Shown: positions 1-8,735, counted from the first letter of the stretch. The stretch: 64,000 bases of DNA from an uncultured Clostridia bacterium (GCA_934476675.1 CAKSOE010000007.1:58922-122921), one strand, 5' to 3'. The notes: a model not told the origin generated them from the sequence alone. Made by a program: numbers and translations.

Positions 1-1135
1 AAGCCGCTTTGATTTTGTTCCAGCTTTCCATAGCTACCAATTTTTTTCTTGATAAAACTACTTTTCCCTCACCATCGTTTACGCCTACGACATAAACCTT
101 GATCGTATCGCCTTCTTTTACAACATCAGACGGCTTAAGTGACGGATCGTCTGTCAGCTGATCAGCCGCAAGCTGTCCGTTATATTTAAAGCCGCCCAAA
201 TCAACGATGACTTCATTATTACGAACCTCTACAACCGTTCCTTCAACAACGTCTCCGTTATTAAGAGTCTTTGACGAATACTGCTCAAACAGCTCCGCAA
301 AATTCTCTTCCTTCTGTAAGTTTTCACTCATAGCCTTTACTACCTCCTCGATAATACGGTGCGGCGTCGACGCCCCTGCCGTAATACCTATTTTATTATA
401 ACTTTTTTGAGGAATCTCCTCATATGTCTCGATATGATAAGCTTCGCCGCAGCGCTCTTTCGCAATCTCGAAAAGCTTTCTCGTGTTGGAGCTTTCGCGT
501 CCGCCTATTACAATCATGCAATCCGATTCCTCCGAAAGCGCAGCTGTTTCCGTCTGCCTATCCTTCGTCGCACTACATATTGTATCAAATATTAGGGTAC
601 TTTTGCAAGTTTTTTTTACATTTTGTACGATTTGACTAAAAATTTCTCGTTTTATTGTGGTTTGTGCCACAACACATACGGGTTTTTTAGAAAATTTTTC
701 GTCAATTTGCTCGTTTATGTCATAAATAACCAATGCACTGTTGCCGCACCACCCGTTTATGCCTTTAACCTCGGGGTGGTTTTTGTCGCCGACAATGACA
801 ATACCATACCCTTTATTATGATACTCAGACACAATTTTATGTATCTTTTCCACAAAAGGACAAGTGAGGTCAATATGCGGTCTGTTTCTGATTTTATCAT
901 ACGTCTCTTTTCCGATCCCATGCGCACGGATTACTATTGTGTAACCGTCTGGAATATCGTCGGGATTGTCATATGCTATGACGCCTTTTTCAGCCAAATC
1001 GCCGATTACCTGCGGATTATGGATAAGTGCGCCGAGTGTTGCAAGCTTTGTGCCGTTTTTGATTTCATCATAAACGCTGTTTACCGCACGTTTTACTCCG
1101 TAGCAGAAGCCTGCCGTTTTTGCCACCTTTATCAT
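1..1135 (-). CDS. ispH: IspH (HMB-PP reductase) fused to S1 RNA-binding domains, 3' end outside window
   Basis: The minus-strand frame from an ATG at 1135 (AAGGAAG-type ribosome binding site just upstream) stays open to base 1. The first ~285 residues are 4-hydroxy-3-methylbut-2-enyl diphosphate reductase, the last step of the MEP isoprenoid pathway, an iron-sulfur enzyme. Visible motifs are AGFCYGVKRAV near the N-terminus, LIHNP, the RAHG segment, DLTCPFV, and GASTP near residue 270; the Cys residues in FCYG, TCP and ICSAT fit the cluster ligands. It then runs into a ribosomal protein S1-type OB repeat (GDVVEGTVVEV, then a second repeat around VKEGDTIKVYVVGV). IspH-S1 fusions are known in Clostridia. 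The number of S1 repeats cannot be counted because the gene leaves the window. It is the last visible gene of the uvrC-to-ispH operon and follows plsC by 15 bp. Confidence 0.95.
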   Translation of the reverse strand, partial: MIKVAKTAGFCYGVKRAVNSVYDEIKNGTKLATLGALIHNPQVIGDLAEKGVIAYDNPDDIPDGYTIVIRAHGIGKETYDKIRNRPHIDLTCPFVEKIHKIVSEYHNKGYGIVIVGDKNHPEVKGINGWCGNSALVIYDINEQIDEKFSKKPVCVVAQTTIKREIFSQIVQNVKKTCKSTLIFDTICSATKDRQTETAALSEESDCMIVIGGRESSNTRKLFEIAKERCGEAYHIETYEEIPQKSYNKIGITAGASTPHRIIEEVVKAMSENLQKEENFAELFEQYSSKTLNNGDVVEGTVVEVRNNEVIVDLGGFKYNGQLAADQLTDDPSLKPSDVVKEGDTIKVYVVGVNDGEGKVVLSRKKLVAMESWNKIKAA

Positions 1136-1150
1136 CAGAAGCTTCCTTTC

Positions 1151-1729
1151 TTATTCTGCCGCAAGTTTTTTTATTTCCGAGAGAATGTTATCCGCAATCT
1201 GCTGCGTTTCTTCGCCCGTAAGCTTTTGTCCGGCATATTCTTCAAGGGTTATGGGCTTTCCGTAGGAAACCGTTATTTTATGCAGCCATTTATAATCACC
1301 GCTTATACACACCGGAACGACCGGAGCGGAGGTTCTGTGAGCAATCATTGCCACGCCGGGCTGTGCCTTTGAAGTCTTGCCGTTTCTGACCCTTGTTCCC
1401 TCCGGAAATATCAGCATGGCTTTTCCGTCCTTTAATATCGAAAACGCACACTTTATCGCGCTTATATCGCCCTTCCCCCTATGTATCGGAAATGCGCCGA
1501 CGGTTTTTAAAAACCAGCCGAAAACCGGATTTTTAAACAGCTCCGCCTTTGCCATAAATGTCAGACGTCTGGGGCAGGTCATCGCCGCAATAACGGGATC
1601 GAAATTCGAACGGTGATTTACCGCAAAAATCACCCCGCCCTCCAACGGAACGTTATCCTTGCCCTCCGTTTTTACACGAAACACAAAAAACATTAAAAAC
1701 CGCACAATCGCCGTAATTACATTATACAT
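1151..1729 (-). CDS. plsC: 1-acyl-sn-glycerol-3-phosphate acyltransferase
   Basis: A 192-residue membrane-associated acyltransferase that makes phosphatidic acid from lysophosphatidic acid and an acyl donor in phospholipid synthesis. The PlsC family motifs are clear: the catalytic H-x4-D block as NHRSNFDP near residue 38 and the FPEGTR substrate-binding block near residue 108. A hydrophobic N-terminal stretch (about residues 1-20) fits membrane attachment. The ATG directly abuts the cmk stop codon (TGAATG), so translation is probably coupled. The cmk-plsC-ispH order is common in Clostridia. A role in another acyl transfer step, for example lysophospholipid repair, cannot be excluded from sequence alone. 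Confidence 0.93.
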   Translation of the reverse strand: MYNVITAIVRFLMFFVFRVKTEGKDNVPLEGGVIFAVNHRSNFDPVIAAMTCPRRLTFMAKAELFKNPVFGWFLKTVGAFPIHRGKGDISAIKCAFSILKDGKAMLIFPEGTRVRNGKTSKAQPGVAMIAHRTSAPVVPVCISGDYKWLHKITVSYGKPITLEEYAGQKLTGEETQQIADNILSEIKKLAAE

Positions 1730-2398
1730 TCAGTTCACCGCCTTTGATACAAGCTCTTTTATTTTCTCAACCGCCTCCTCAAAGGTCATATCGGAGGTAT
1801 CGACTCTCACCGCGTCCGGAGCCTGCCTTAATGGCGCGGTTTTGCGTTCGCTGTCGTTTTTGTCGCGGTATTCTATGTCTTTTTTTATTGTTTCAAAATC
1901 ACAGCCTATGCCTTTTTCGCACATTTCCTTATACCGCCTTTCCGCACGCGCTTCAGCCGACGCCGTAAGAAAAATTTTCACCTGCGCATTCGGCAGCACA
2001 TACGAGCATATATCTCTGCCGTCCATGATTACATTATTGCTTTTCGCCATTTCGCGCTGCATTTCCACAAGTTTTTTTCTGACCTCGGGAATCACCGCAA
2101 CATCCGACGCTCCCAAAGAAACCTCGTCTGTTCTGATTTTTTCGGAGACATCCTCGCCGTTTAAGAAAATATGCTGTCCGCCGTCAAAATGCTTTATCTC
2201 AAGCTTTATATCATCAAGCCTTTCAATCAGCTTTTCGCTTTTACAGTCTATGCCGTTTCTTATCGCATACAGCGCAACGCTTCTGTACATTGCGCCCGTA
2301 TCGATATACACAAATCCCAGATCCTGTGCCGCCGCCTTTGAAACAGTGCTTTTGCCTGCGCCTGCCGGCCCGTCTACCGCCACCGCTGTGTAGTTCAT
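1730..2398 (-). CDS. cmk: Cytidylate kinase
   Basis: A 222-residue cytoplasmic (d)CMP kinase that phosphorylates CMP and dCMP with ATP. The P-loop GPAGAGKS lies at residues 10-17. It is followed by the YIDTGAMYR segment that is characteristic of bacterial Cmk and by the DGRDI block near residue 105. The length matches the family. The start overlaps the aroH stop by four bases (ATGA), and the stop abuts plsC, so the three genes are tightly coupled. Downstream ispH carries S1 domains, which recalls the E. coli cmk-rpsA pairing. Confidence 0.96.
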   Translation of the reverse strand: MNYTAVAVDGPAGAGKSTVSKAAAQDLGFVYIDTGAMYRSVALYAIRNGIDCKSEKLIERLDDIKLEIKHFDGGQHIFLNGEDVSEKIRTDEVSLGASDVAVIPEVRKKLVEMQREMAKSNNVIMDGRDICSYVLPNAQVKIFLTASAEARAERRYKEMCEKGIGCDFETIKKDIEYRDKNDSERKTAPLRQAPDAVRVDTSDMTFEEAVEKIKELVSKAVN

Positions 2399-2778
2399 TT
2401 TGTTTCTCCCCTCTGCTTTGCAATTATATCGGGCCTTAAAGCCTTTGCGCCCCTTAGATATACCGGATATATATCATCATTCGTTTTATCGGTATTAAAC
2501 CGCACTATCACACGTATACACTTTTCAAGCGCACCCTCTATATCGGGCGCCGCCATATCCAGAAGCGGAACATTTGTTATACCCATTCTGCGCACCGATG
2601 CCGCCGGAAATACCTTTGTCAGATCTTTTGTCACGGTGAATGTAACATCCACCATATCGGCGGTATCAATATCGTTTTTTTCGATTATTTCCCTTAACAT
2701 TTCCTGCGATGCCGCAATAATTTCGTCTTTATCATTCTTCGGTACGGTTGTCGCACCCCTTACAGCTCTTATAGCCAT
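2395..2778 (-). CDS. aroH: Chorismate mutase, AroH type, with altered active-site residues
   Basis: A 127-residue monofunctional chorismate mutase of the small trimeric AroH fold, which converts chorismate to prephenate for Phe/Tyr synthesis. It opens with AIRAVRGATTV, including the catalytic Arg7 position, and ends with the PVYLRGAKALRPD segment. The CIRV motif (Arg89) corresponds to Arg90 of Bacillus subtilis AroH. Aligned from memory, the position of catalytic Glu78 is Ala77 here and the position of Cys75 is Asp74, so the negative charge may have moved. It has a strong GGAGGTGA-type ribosome binding site and overlaps cmk by four bases. The fold assignment is confident; the activity is less certain because of the replaced Glu. 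Confidence 0.9.
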   Translation of the reverse strand: MAIRAVRGATTVPKNDKDEIIAASQEMLREIIEKNDIDTADMVDVTFTVTKDLTKVFPAASVRRMGITNVPLLDMAAPDIEGALEKCIRVIVRFNTDKTNDDIYPVYLRGAKALRPDIIAKQRGETK

Positions 2779-2802
2779 TTAACATCACCTCCGTTTGTTT
2801 AT

Positions 2803-3210
2803 TCAGACCGCTCTGTGTCCCATTCCGATAGTAACATCGTTAAGATTGAGCAAGCCTATCGCAAAGAACAGACACACGCTTATATGCCCCTCACTGCGTG
2901 CAATGCCTATTTTGCCGCCGAGATTAAGTCCCACGCATTTATCCACAATCATTTGCAGAGCTTCATGTGCCGCTCCGGCGACTGCACCCTCCTCGGCATG
3001 ACTTTCGCCTATGAGATTTTCGCGTTTTGCCGCCACTACGGCACGTTCGAGAATTTTCGGCACTGCATTTGCAAAATCACTGCCGAAATCAATCGCCACG
3101 GTTTTTATTCCGTTTTTTAGATAGTTAGCTTTAAGCTCGTTTTCCTCGTCACGTCCGCTTGTGAGCGCCATTTTTGCCGCCGCTCTGCTTGTTTCCTTAC
3201 TTCCGTTCAT
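2803..3210 (-). CDS. hutP: HutP family RNA-binding regulator
   Basis: A 135-residue protein of the HutP family. In Bacillus, HutP is a histidine- and Mg-dependent RNA-binding antiterminator of the histidine utilisation operon. The family signature is visible as ESHAEEGAVAGAAHEAL in the middle and GHISVCLFFAIGLLNLNDVTIGMGHR at the C-terminus (shown here only to mark the region; the His residues in SHAEE and GMGHR fit metal or ligand binding). I chose the ATG at 3210 because GGGAGG lies 5-6 bases upstream. An upstream TTG at 3237 has no such site and overlaps baiN. No hut genes are in the window, so the RNA target is unknown. It may act on a transcript of this operon or elsewhere. Confidence 0.85.
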   Translation of the reverse strand: MNGSKETSRAAAKMALTSGRDEENELKANYLKNGIKTVAIDFGSDFANAVPKILERAVVAAKRENLIGESHAEEGAVAGAAHEALQMIVDKCVGLNLGGKIGIARSEGHISVCLFFAIGLLNLNDVTIGMGHRAV

Positions 3211-3233
3211 GTAAACCTCCCGTTTTATATCAC

Positions 3234-4475
3234 TCAATGAGTGTAATTCTCTGTTTGCGCAGCGCTCATACCTGCAAGATACCCCGTTGAAAACGCCGCC
3301 TGCAAATTAAATCCTCCGGTATAACCGTCCACATCTATGACCTCTCCGGCAAAATAAAGCCCCTTTACCTTTTTAGATTCCATGGTTGAAGGATTTATCT
3401 CCGACACCTTAACTCCGCCCGATGTAACAATTGCCTCCGCAACAGGGCGGAATTTTACAAGCGTAAGAGTAAGCCGCTTTATTTTTTCTGCCAACACCGC
3501 ACGCTCCGCACGGGTGATTTCACACACCGTCTTATGCGGCTCTATCCCCGACATCTCCACGATTACCGGTATAAGCGCTTTCGGGAGCAAATCGTCAAGA
3601 GCATTTATCAGATGCTTTTTGCGGTATTTTTCAAAATCGCGCAGAATACGGATGTCAAGCTGTTCTTCACTCAATGCCGGTTTTAAATCTATTTCAAGAC
3701 GGTAATGCTCTTTTCCTATATTTTTCAGATGTGCCGACATAGACAGCACAACGGGTCCCGACACTCCGAAATGCGTAAAAAGCATTTCACCGAAATCCTC
3801 GTACACCCTTCTGCCCTTTTGGTCAAACACACTCACCGCCGCATTTTTAAGCGACAGTCCCATAACGTCCTTTACCCATTTTTCCTCCGTCACTATCGGA
3901 ACAAGCGACGGCTTTATTTCCGTAACCGTATGCCCCGCCGATTTTGCAAAATCGTATCCGTCGCCCTCAGAGCCCGTCTGAGGGTACGAAACCCCACCGG
4001 TACATACAATCACTCTGTCGGCGTAAATGTTTTTCCCTGCCAGCTTTACGCCCCTCACAGCGCCATTCTCAACTGTTATATTCTTTACGCGTGCCGTAAT
4101 AACGGAAACATTATCTTTTAAGGCATATTTTCTCAAGGCCTTTACAACGTCCTCCGCCTTGTCGCTTACGGGAAAAATTCTTCCGCCGCGCTCCATTTTT
4201 GTCTTAACTCCGTACTGTTCCAAAAGCCTTACAATATCGTCGTTTGTAAAGGTATACAGCGCACTGTACAGAAATTTCGGGTTTGTGGGATACATATTAA
4301 TCATATCCTCTATGTCCGCCGAATTGGTTATGTTGCATCTGCCTTTTCCGGTAATGCGCAGTTTTTTGCCGAAAAAACCGTTTCTTTCGATAAGTATAAC
4401 CTTTTCGGCGTCCTCTGCCGCGCGTCCGGCGGCAATCATTCCTGCCGCTCCCGCGCCTATAACTATTATTTTCAT
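3234..4475 (-). CDS. BaiN/HI0933-family flavoprotein (NAD(P)/FAD-dependent oxidoreductase)
   Basis: A 413-residue FAD-binding protein of the HI0933/YhiN/BaiN family. The N-terminal dinucleotide fold VIGAGAAGMIAAG (residues 5-17), the LIERNGFFGKKLRITGKGRC block near residue 28-47 and the C-terminal GLYFAGEVIDVDGYTGGFN block are typical. One family member (BaiN) acts in bile acid 7-dehydroxylation, but most members have no proven substrate, so a bile acid role must not be assumed. The start overlaps the end of the upstream lipoprotein gene by four bases (ATGA). In Clostridia this gene often precedes cmk, plsC and ispH, as it does here. Confidence 0.88.
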   Translation of the reverse strand: MKIIVIGAGAAGMIAAGRAAEDAEKVILIERNGFFGKKLRITGKGRCNITNSADIEDMINMYPTNPKFLYSALYTFTNDDIVRLLEQYGVKTKMERGGRIFPVSDKAEDVVKALRKYALKDNVSVITARVKNITVENGAVRGVKLAGKNIYADRVIVCTGGVSYPQTGSEGDGYDFAKSAGHTVTEIKPSLVPIVTEEKWVKDVMGLSLKNAAVSVFDQKGRRVYEDFGEMLFTHFGVSGPVVLSMSAHLKNIGKEHYRLEIDLKPALSEEQLDIRILRDFEKYRKKHLINALDDLLPKALIPVIVEMSGIEPHKTVCEITRAERAVLAEKIKRLTLTLVKFRPVAEAIVTSGGVKVSEINPSTMESKKVKGLYFAGEVIDVDGYTGGFNLQAAFSTGYLAGMSAAQTENYTH

Positions 4476-6055
4476 TCCTTAACGCTCCACATATTTGATA
4501 CTCTGTAACAGCCGCTCACGGACGGCGAAACTCCGCTTTTCAGCTTATTTGAGCATAAAACGCTCTCCTTTTTGTAGCATATCGGCACAAACGGCATATC
4601 CTCCGCAAGCTTTTTCCCAAGCTGCTGTGCTATTTCTCTGATTGCGTTCTCGTCCGTAGTCATTCCCATCTGCGAAATAAGCAGCTCCGCCTCGCTGCTG
4701 TCATAGGAAAAGCTGTTTTCGCCGTTCTTTATAAGCTTTTCCAAGTCCTGGTTTATGCCCGAATCGTATTCGCCGACAAACATATCGAAATCATGACGGC
4801 TTATTTTCTGCAAATATGCCGCGTTTTTCTGCTCGTCAAGCGTTACTCTTATTCCACACTTTTCCAAGTCGCTTTTTATCATTTTTGCCGCTGTCAAAAG
4901 CATTTCATTTTCCGAATCCGCAAGCAGAACAACCGAAAGCTTTTCCTTGCCCCTGCGCACCATATATCCGCTGCTGTCAAGCCCCCAGCCGGCATTGCCC
5001 AAATGCTCCATAGCCTTTTCCCTGCTGCTTTTCAGCTCATTTCCACCGCCATAAAGCCATGATGACGGGTTTATCATTGTATCCGATGCCTGTGCACGCG
5101 AATACAGTGCATTGCTCACGATGCTCTCACGATTAATCGCCGCAGCTATGCCTATGCGTGTCTGCGCATCTGTAAGCTGTTTGCTTTTCATATTAAATCC
5201 GGCATAAACCGCCGTATTCCCTATATAGTCCGTAAAACGGCTTTTGCCCTTCGGCATATACGTTGTCAGATTTATTATTCTGCCGCTCACAATATCCGTT
5301 TCGCTCACGTCAAACAGCGAACGGTATTTTTCCAGATCCGGAACGGTCTGTATATAAACATTGTCAAGCTTTGCCCTGCCGTTATGATACAGCTCAAAAG
5401 CCGACAGCCTGTATTTATCCGTTCCGACCTTTCCGTCAAAGGTGAATGCACCCGTTCCGACAGGCTTATATGCGTTTGTCATGTCAGCGCCGTACTTTAC
5501 CAGCGGAAAGCTTAAAAGCGAAACAAACTGCTGCACGGGGCGGCTCAGAGAAATACGCAGCGTATCGTTGTTCACCGCGCGGCAGTCCGTAACCTCCGAA
5601 AGGCGCTCGGCATACGCCGCAGAAGTCTTTGCCGCATTAACCGAATATGCCGCGTCATATGCGTCAAGCATTTTGCCGTCGTGCCACTTCACGTCCTGCT
5701 TTATTTTAATATCATACAGCAAGCCGTCCGCACTCATGCTGTACCCCGATGCAAGCACCGGAGTAATGTGCATTTGACTGTCAAGTTCAAAAAGCGGATC
5801 AAACACCAGCTCCATTACCTCTCGCACCGTTTCCTTATCCGCGGAAATGGGGTTAAGCATATCGCTTTCCTCCATACATACGGCGATACTGTTTTCAACC
5901 TCCGTTTTTTCCTCATCCTCCGCCGCTCCGGTTACGTTTTCGCTTATGTCCTCTATATTGTTTTTTACCAGACTTATAAGCCTGTCTGCGCTTTCGCACG
6001 ATGCCGTACACATCACAAACGCACACAGCGCTATTAATGAAATTATTCTTTTCAT
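4472..6055 (-). CDS. Family 5 (OppA/DppA-like) extracellular solute-binding lipoprotein
   Basis: A 527-residue exported protein. The first 20 residues form a lipoprotein-type signal ending in CTASC, so Cys20 is the likely lipidated residue, although Thr at -3 is atypical. After an acidic linker (residues 25-55) come SBP_bac_5 features: VMELVFDPLFELDS, PVLASGYSMSADGLLYDIKI, DVKWHDGKMLDAYDAAYS, and a late FDMFVGEYDSG. Such proteins bind peptides, nickel or oligosaccharides for ABC importers. No permease or ATPase gene is next to it, which is unusual. It sits between pgeF and the flavoprotein gene with 12 bp and -4 bp spacing, so it is co-transcribed with them. The substrate cannot be told from the sequence. 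Confidence 0.88.
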   Translation of the reverse strand: MKRIISLIALCAFVMCTASCESADRLISLVKNNIEDISENVTGAAEDEEKTEVENSIAVCMEESDMLNPISADKETVREVMELVFDPLFELDSQMHITPVLASGYSMSADGLLYDIKIKQDVKWHDGKMLDAYDAAYSVNAAKTSAAYAERLSEVTDCRAVNNDTLRISLSRPVQQFVSLLSFPLVKYGADMTNAYKPVGTGAFTFDGKVGTDKYRLSAFELYHNGRAKLDNVYIQTVPDLEKYRSLFDVSETDIVSGRIINLTTYMPKGKSRFTDYIGNTAVYAGFNMKSKQLTDAQTRIGIAAAINRESIVSNALYSRAQASDTMINPSSWLYGGGNELKSSREKAMEHLGNAGWGLDSSGYMVRRGKEKLSVVLLADSENEMLLTAAKMIKSDLEKCGIRVTLDEQKNAAYLQKISRHDFDMFVGEYDSGINQDLEKLIKNGENSFSYDSSEAELLISQMGMTTDENAIREIAQQLGKKLAEDMPFVPICYKKESVLCSNKLKSGVSPSVSGCYRVSNMWSVKE

Positions 6056-6067
6056 TCTTATCTCCGA

Positions 6068-6868
6068 TTATTTTAATTCAAGAAATGCGCACATATTTCC
6101 GCGTTTTCCCGCCGTTGCGCGGTGTGAAAACAAAAAATCACTGTTACAGTATGTGCATATTCCGCAGTCGTCGATATTTTCGGGCAAAATGCCCTCCTCC
6201 GCAAACTGCATTTTTATTGCCGACTGCATATCGGCATGATATTTGTCACCGTATTTTTTTACGGTGTTCTCTCCGAACTCCCGTATAAATTCCTGTGCCA
6301 CGTCGTCGCCGACCTCGAAATGGCACAGCTGTATTGACGGGCCGATTGCCGTTAAAATATTTTCCGCCTTTGAGCCGTAGCCGCTTTTCATTTTCATCAC
6401 GACCTTTTGTCCGATACGTTTTACCGTACCGCGCCAGCCGGAGTGTGCAAGCGCTATAACCGCATTTTCCTTATCGAGAAAAAACAGCGGCACGCAATCG
6501 GCGTGCGAGGTCACAAGCGGTACGCCGCGCTCATTCGTCACAAGCGCGTCGGCGCTGCCGAATTTATCGGCAAAAACAATTCCGTTTCCGCAGTCGTCAG
6601 ACGTCACAGCACGCACTTTATCCTCATGCACCTGTTCCGCCTTGACAAGTTTTTCGGACTCCATTCCGAGAGCTTGTGAAATCAGCGAAAAGTTTTTCAT
6701 AATATTTTCGGCGGAATCGTCACAGCCGATACGCAGATTCATTGATGCATAACAGCCGGCGCTTACTCCGCCCTCACGCGTGGAAAACCCATGCTTTACC
6801 AGACCTGTTTCCTCAAATGACGAAATTGTATAATACGCAATATTACCTTTTTTGTTCAGCTTAAACAT
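6068..6868 (-). CDS. pgeF: Purine nucleoside phosphorylase/laccase-fold protein PgeF (YfiH, YlmD family)
   Basis: A 266-residue cytoplasmic protein of the multicopper-oxidase-like YfiH/PgeF family. Members have purine nucleoside phosphorylase and adenosine deaminase activity, and some are linked to peptidoglycan editing. The metal-site blocks are visible: HADCVPLFF near residue 137, ALAHSGWRGTV near residue 155, and the C-terminal TYCNSDFLFSHRATAGKRGN. The start lies 8 bp inside the end of uvrC, with GGGAGC upstream. Which of the known activities applies cannot be decided from the sequence. Confidence 0.9.
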   Translation of the reverse strand: MFKLNKKGNIAYYTISSFEETGLVKHGFSTREGGVSAGCYASMNLRIGCDDSAENIMKNFSLISQALGMESEKLVKAEQVHEDKVRAVTSDDCGNGIVFADKFGSADALVTNERGVPLVTSHADCVPLFFLDKENAVIALAHSGWRGTVKRIGQKVVMKMKSGYGSKAENILTAIGPSIQLCHFEVGDDVAQEFIREFGENTVKKYGDKYHADMQSAIKMQFAEEGILPENIDDCGICTYCNSDFLFSHRATAGKRGNMCAFLELK

Positions 6869-8735
6869 TTTCCGCTCCCTTATGAAAATAATTATACACG
6901 CTCTCGGCGCTTTTCCAATCCATACCGTCTGCTTGTTTAAGTTCCGATATGTTCGCTTCTTTTATTTTATCAATACTTCCGAACATAGTCAATAGTGTAT
7001 TTCGTCTTTTTTCGCCTATTCCGGGAATTTTATCCAATTCCGATGAAATTTTTCCGTGCAGTTTTCTGTGGTACGTAATTGCGGTATCGTGAACCTCGTC
7101 CTGAATATGAGTTATAAGCTTAAACAGTGCGCTTGTACGCGGTATTGCCGCCTCGCCGTGCTCCGATATAAGCGCGCGTGTGCGGTGCTTGTCATCCTTA
7201 ACCATGCCGAAAACGGGTATTTCCGAATCCATTTCCTCCATAAGCTCCGTAACCGCACTCAAATGTCCCTTTCCGCCGTCAAGCAGAATAACGTCCGGCA
7301 GCGGCAGAAATCTTGCGTCCTTGGCGGTTATCTTCCCTGCCGCAAGCTGTTCCTCCTCGTCAAGCGCACGCCTGAACCGCCGGTATATGACCTCACGCAT
7401 CGCGGCATAGTCGTCCGCACCCTCAAAGGATTTGATTTTAAATACTCTGTATTTCCGTTTTGCAGGCTTTCCGTTTTCAAAAACCGCCATTCCGCCCACG
7501 TTGTCCTGTCCCTGGATATTGGATATATCGTACGCTTCTATGCGCTTGGGCAGTTTCTCAAGCCCAAGAATATTTTTCATATCCTCCAGAACAAAATTCT
7601 TTTCCTTTTCCTGCAAAAGCTTTATGCGGTAATTGCCGAGACTTGTCTGTGCGTTTTTGTCCGCCATTTTTACAAGCTCCGATTTTTCGCCGCGCTTGGG
7701 AACGGCTATCGTTACCTTTTTGCCTTTTTTCTCCCTTAAAAGCTCCGCAACAAGCTCCGCGTCGGAAACCTCGTACTGCGTAAGAATTTCATCGGGAATA
7801 TCTATGCCGCTTATATAAAACTGCTTTACAAAATCGCTCACAATTTCCTCCGGCGATGAATTTGCGGCATTGTCTATTTTATAGCTTTCATGCCCGGTAA
7901 TTTTTCCGGCGCGGATAAACAACGTCTCGCAGAACGCCAGATTTTCCTCTGCGGCAAGGGCGATTACGTCCTTGTCGTTCAGCTTATCGGTATTAATCGC
8001 TTTCTGCCGTTCCTCTATTTCACGCACCGCATGGATCTGATCCCTAAGCGCTGCTGCTCTTTCAAATTCCAGATTCTTCGATGCCGTGCGCATTTCCTCT
8101 TCAAGATTTTTAAGCATATCCTTGTGTCCGCCGTCCAAAAAACGGCATATATCAAAAAACACCTGACGGTACTCGTCCTTGCTCACCCGTCCGGTACACG
8201 GCGCAAAGCACGTATTTATATGATAATTAAGGCATGGTCTGCCTTTTTTTATATCCTGCGGAAAACGTCTGCGGCAAGTCGGCGGCTTAAACAGCTTCTG
8301 AACGATTTCCATTGTGTTTTTAAGAGTTCCCGCGCCCATATACGGGCCGTAATACTTCGCACCGTCACGCAGAACCTTTCTGACTTTCATAATCCGCGGA
8401 TACGGCTCGTTAATCGTTACTTTCAGATACGGATAATGCTTATCGTCCTTTAAAAGAATGTTGTACTTGGGACGATGTTTTTTGATAAGATTACATTCAA
8501 GCGCAAGCGCTTCCGTTTCCGTATCGGTTACGATATATTCAAAATATGCCACGTTCGATACCATTGCAAGCACCTTCGGCGTATGATTTGAACTTTTTCT
8601 GAAATACTGCCTGACCCTGTTTTTTAAGATTTTCGCCTTACCGACATATATTATCGTTCCCTCGCTGTCGTGCATGATATACACTCCGGGCTGATCCGGC
8701 AGATTTTTAAGCTCACTTTCAAGGTCAAACGCCAT
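6861..8735 (-). CDS. uvrC: Excinuclease ABC subunit C
   Basis: A 624-residue UvrC, the nuclease that makes both incisions in nucleotide excision repair together with UvrA and UvrB. Domains in order are the GIY-YIG nuclease (PGVYIM at 16-21, YVGKA at 30-34), four cysteines at 154, 168, 176 and 180 that fit the iron-sulfur site reported for UvrC, a UVR motif near 200-240 that contacts UvrB, the RNase H-like endonuclease domain (DISNIQG near residue 398), and tandem helix-hairpin-helix motifs (IPGIGEKRR near 570). It has a GGAGG ribosome binding site. It starts the operon that continues through pgeF. uvrA and uvrB are not in the window. Confidence 0.97.
   Translation of the reverse strand: MAFDLESELKNLPDQPGVYIMHDSEGTIIYVGKAKILKNRVRQYFRKSSNHTPKVLAMVSNVAYFEYIVTDTETEALALECNLIKKHRPKYNILLKDDKHYPYLKVTINEPYPRIMKVRKVLRDGAKYYGPYMGAGTLKNTMEIVQKLFKPPTCRRRFPQDIKKGRPCLNYHINTCFAPCTGRVSKDEYRQVFFDICRFLDGGHKDMLKNLEEEMRTASKNLEFERAAALRDQIHAVREIEERQKAINTDKLNDKDVIALAAEENLAFCETLFIRAGKITGHESYKIDNAANSSPEEIVSDFVKQFYISGIDIPDEILTQYEVSDAELVAELLREKKGKKVTIAVPKRGEKSELVKMADKNAQTSLGNYRIKLLQEKEKNFVLEDMKNILGLEKLPKRIEAYDISNIQGQDNVGGMAVFENGKPAKRKYRVFKIKSFEGADDYAAMREVIYRRFRRALDEEEQLAAGKITAKDARFLPLPDVILLDGGKGHLSAVTELMEEMDSEIPVFGMVKDDKHRTRALISEHGEAAIPRTSALFKLITHIQDEVHDTAITYHRKLHGKISSELDKIPGIGEKRRNTLLTMFGSIDKIKEANISELKQADGMDWKSAESVYNYFHKGAENV

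Noticed and set aside
623..1372. Open plus-strand frame of 249 codons
   Set aside because: It runs opposite to ispH and plsC, both of which have full motif support. Its translation shows no family pattern and it has no ribosome binding site.
1659..2393. Long plus-strand frame opposite cmk
   Set aside because: A low-complexity Ser/Ala-rich shadow of the cmk coding strand.
3234..4475. Bile acid 7-dehydroxylation enzyme
   Set aside because: The BaiN name is carried by a broad family. No other bai genes are present and the gene sits in a housekeeping operon.
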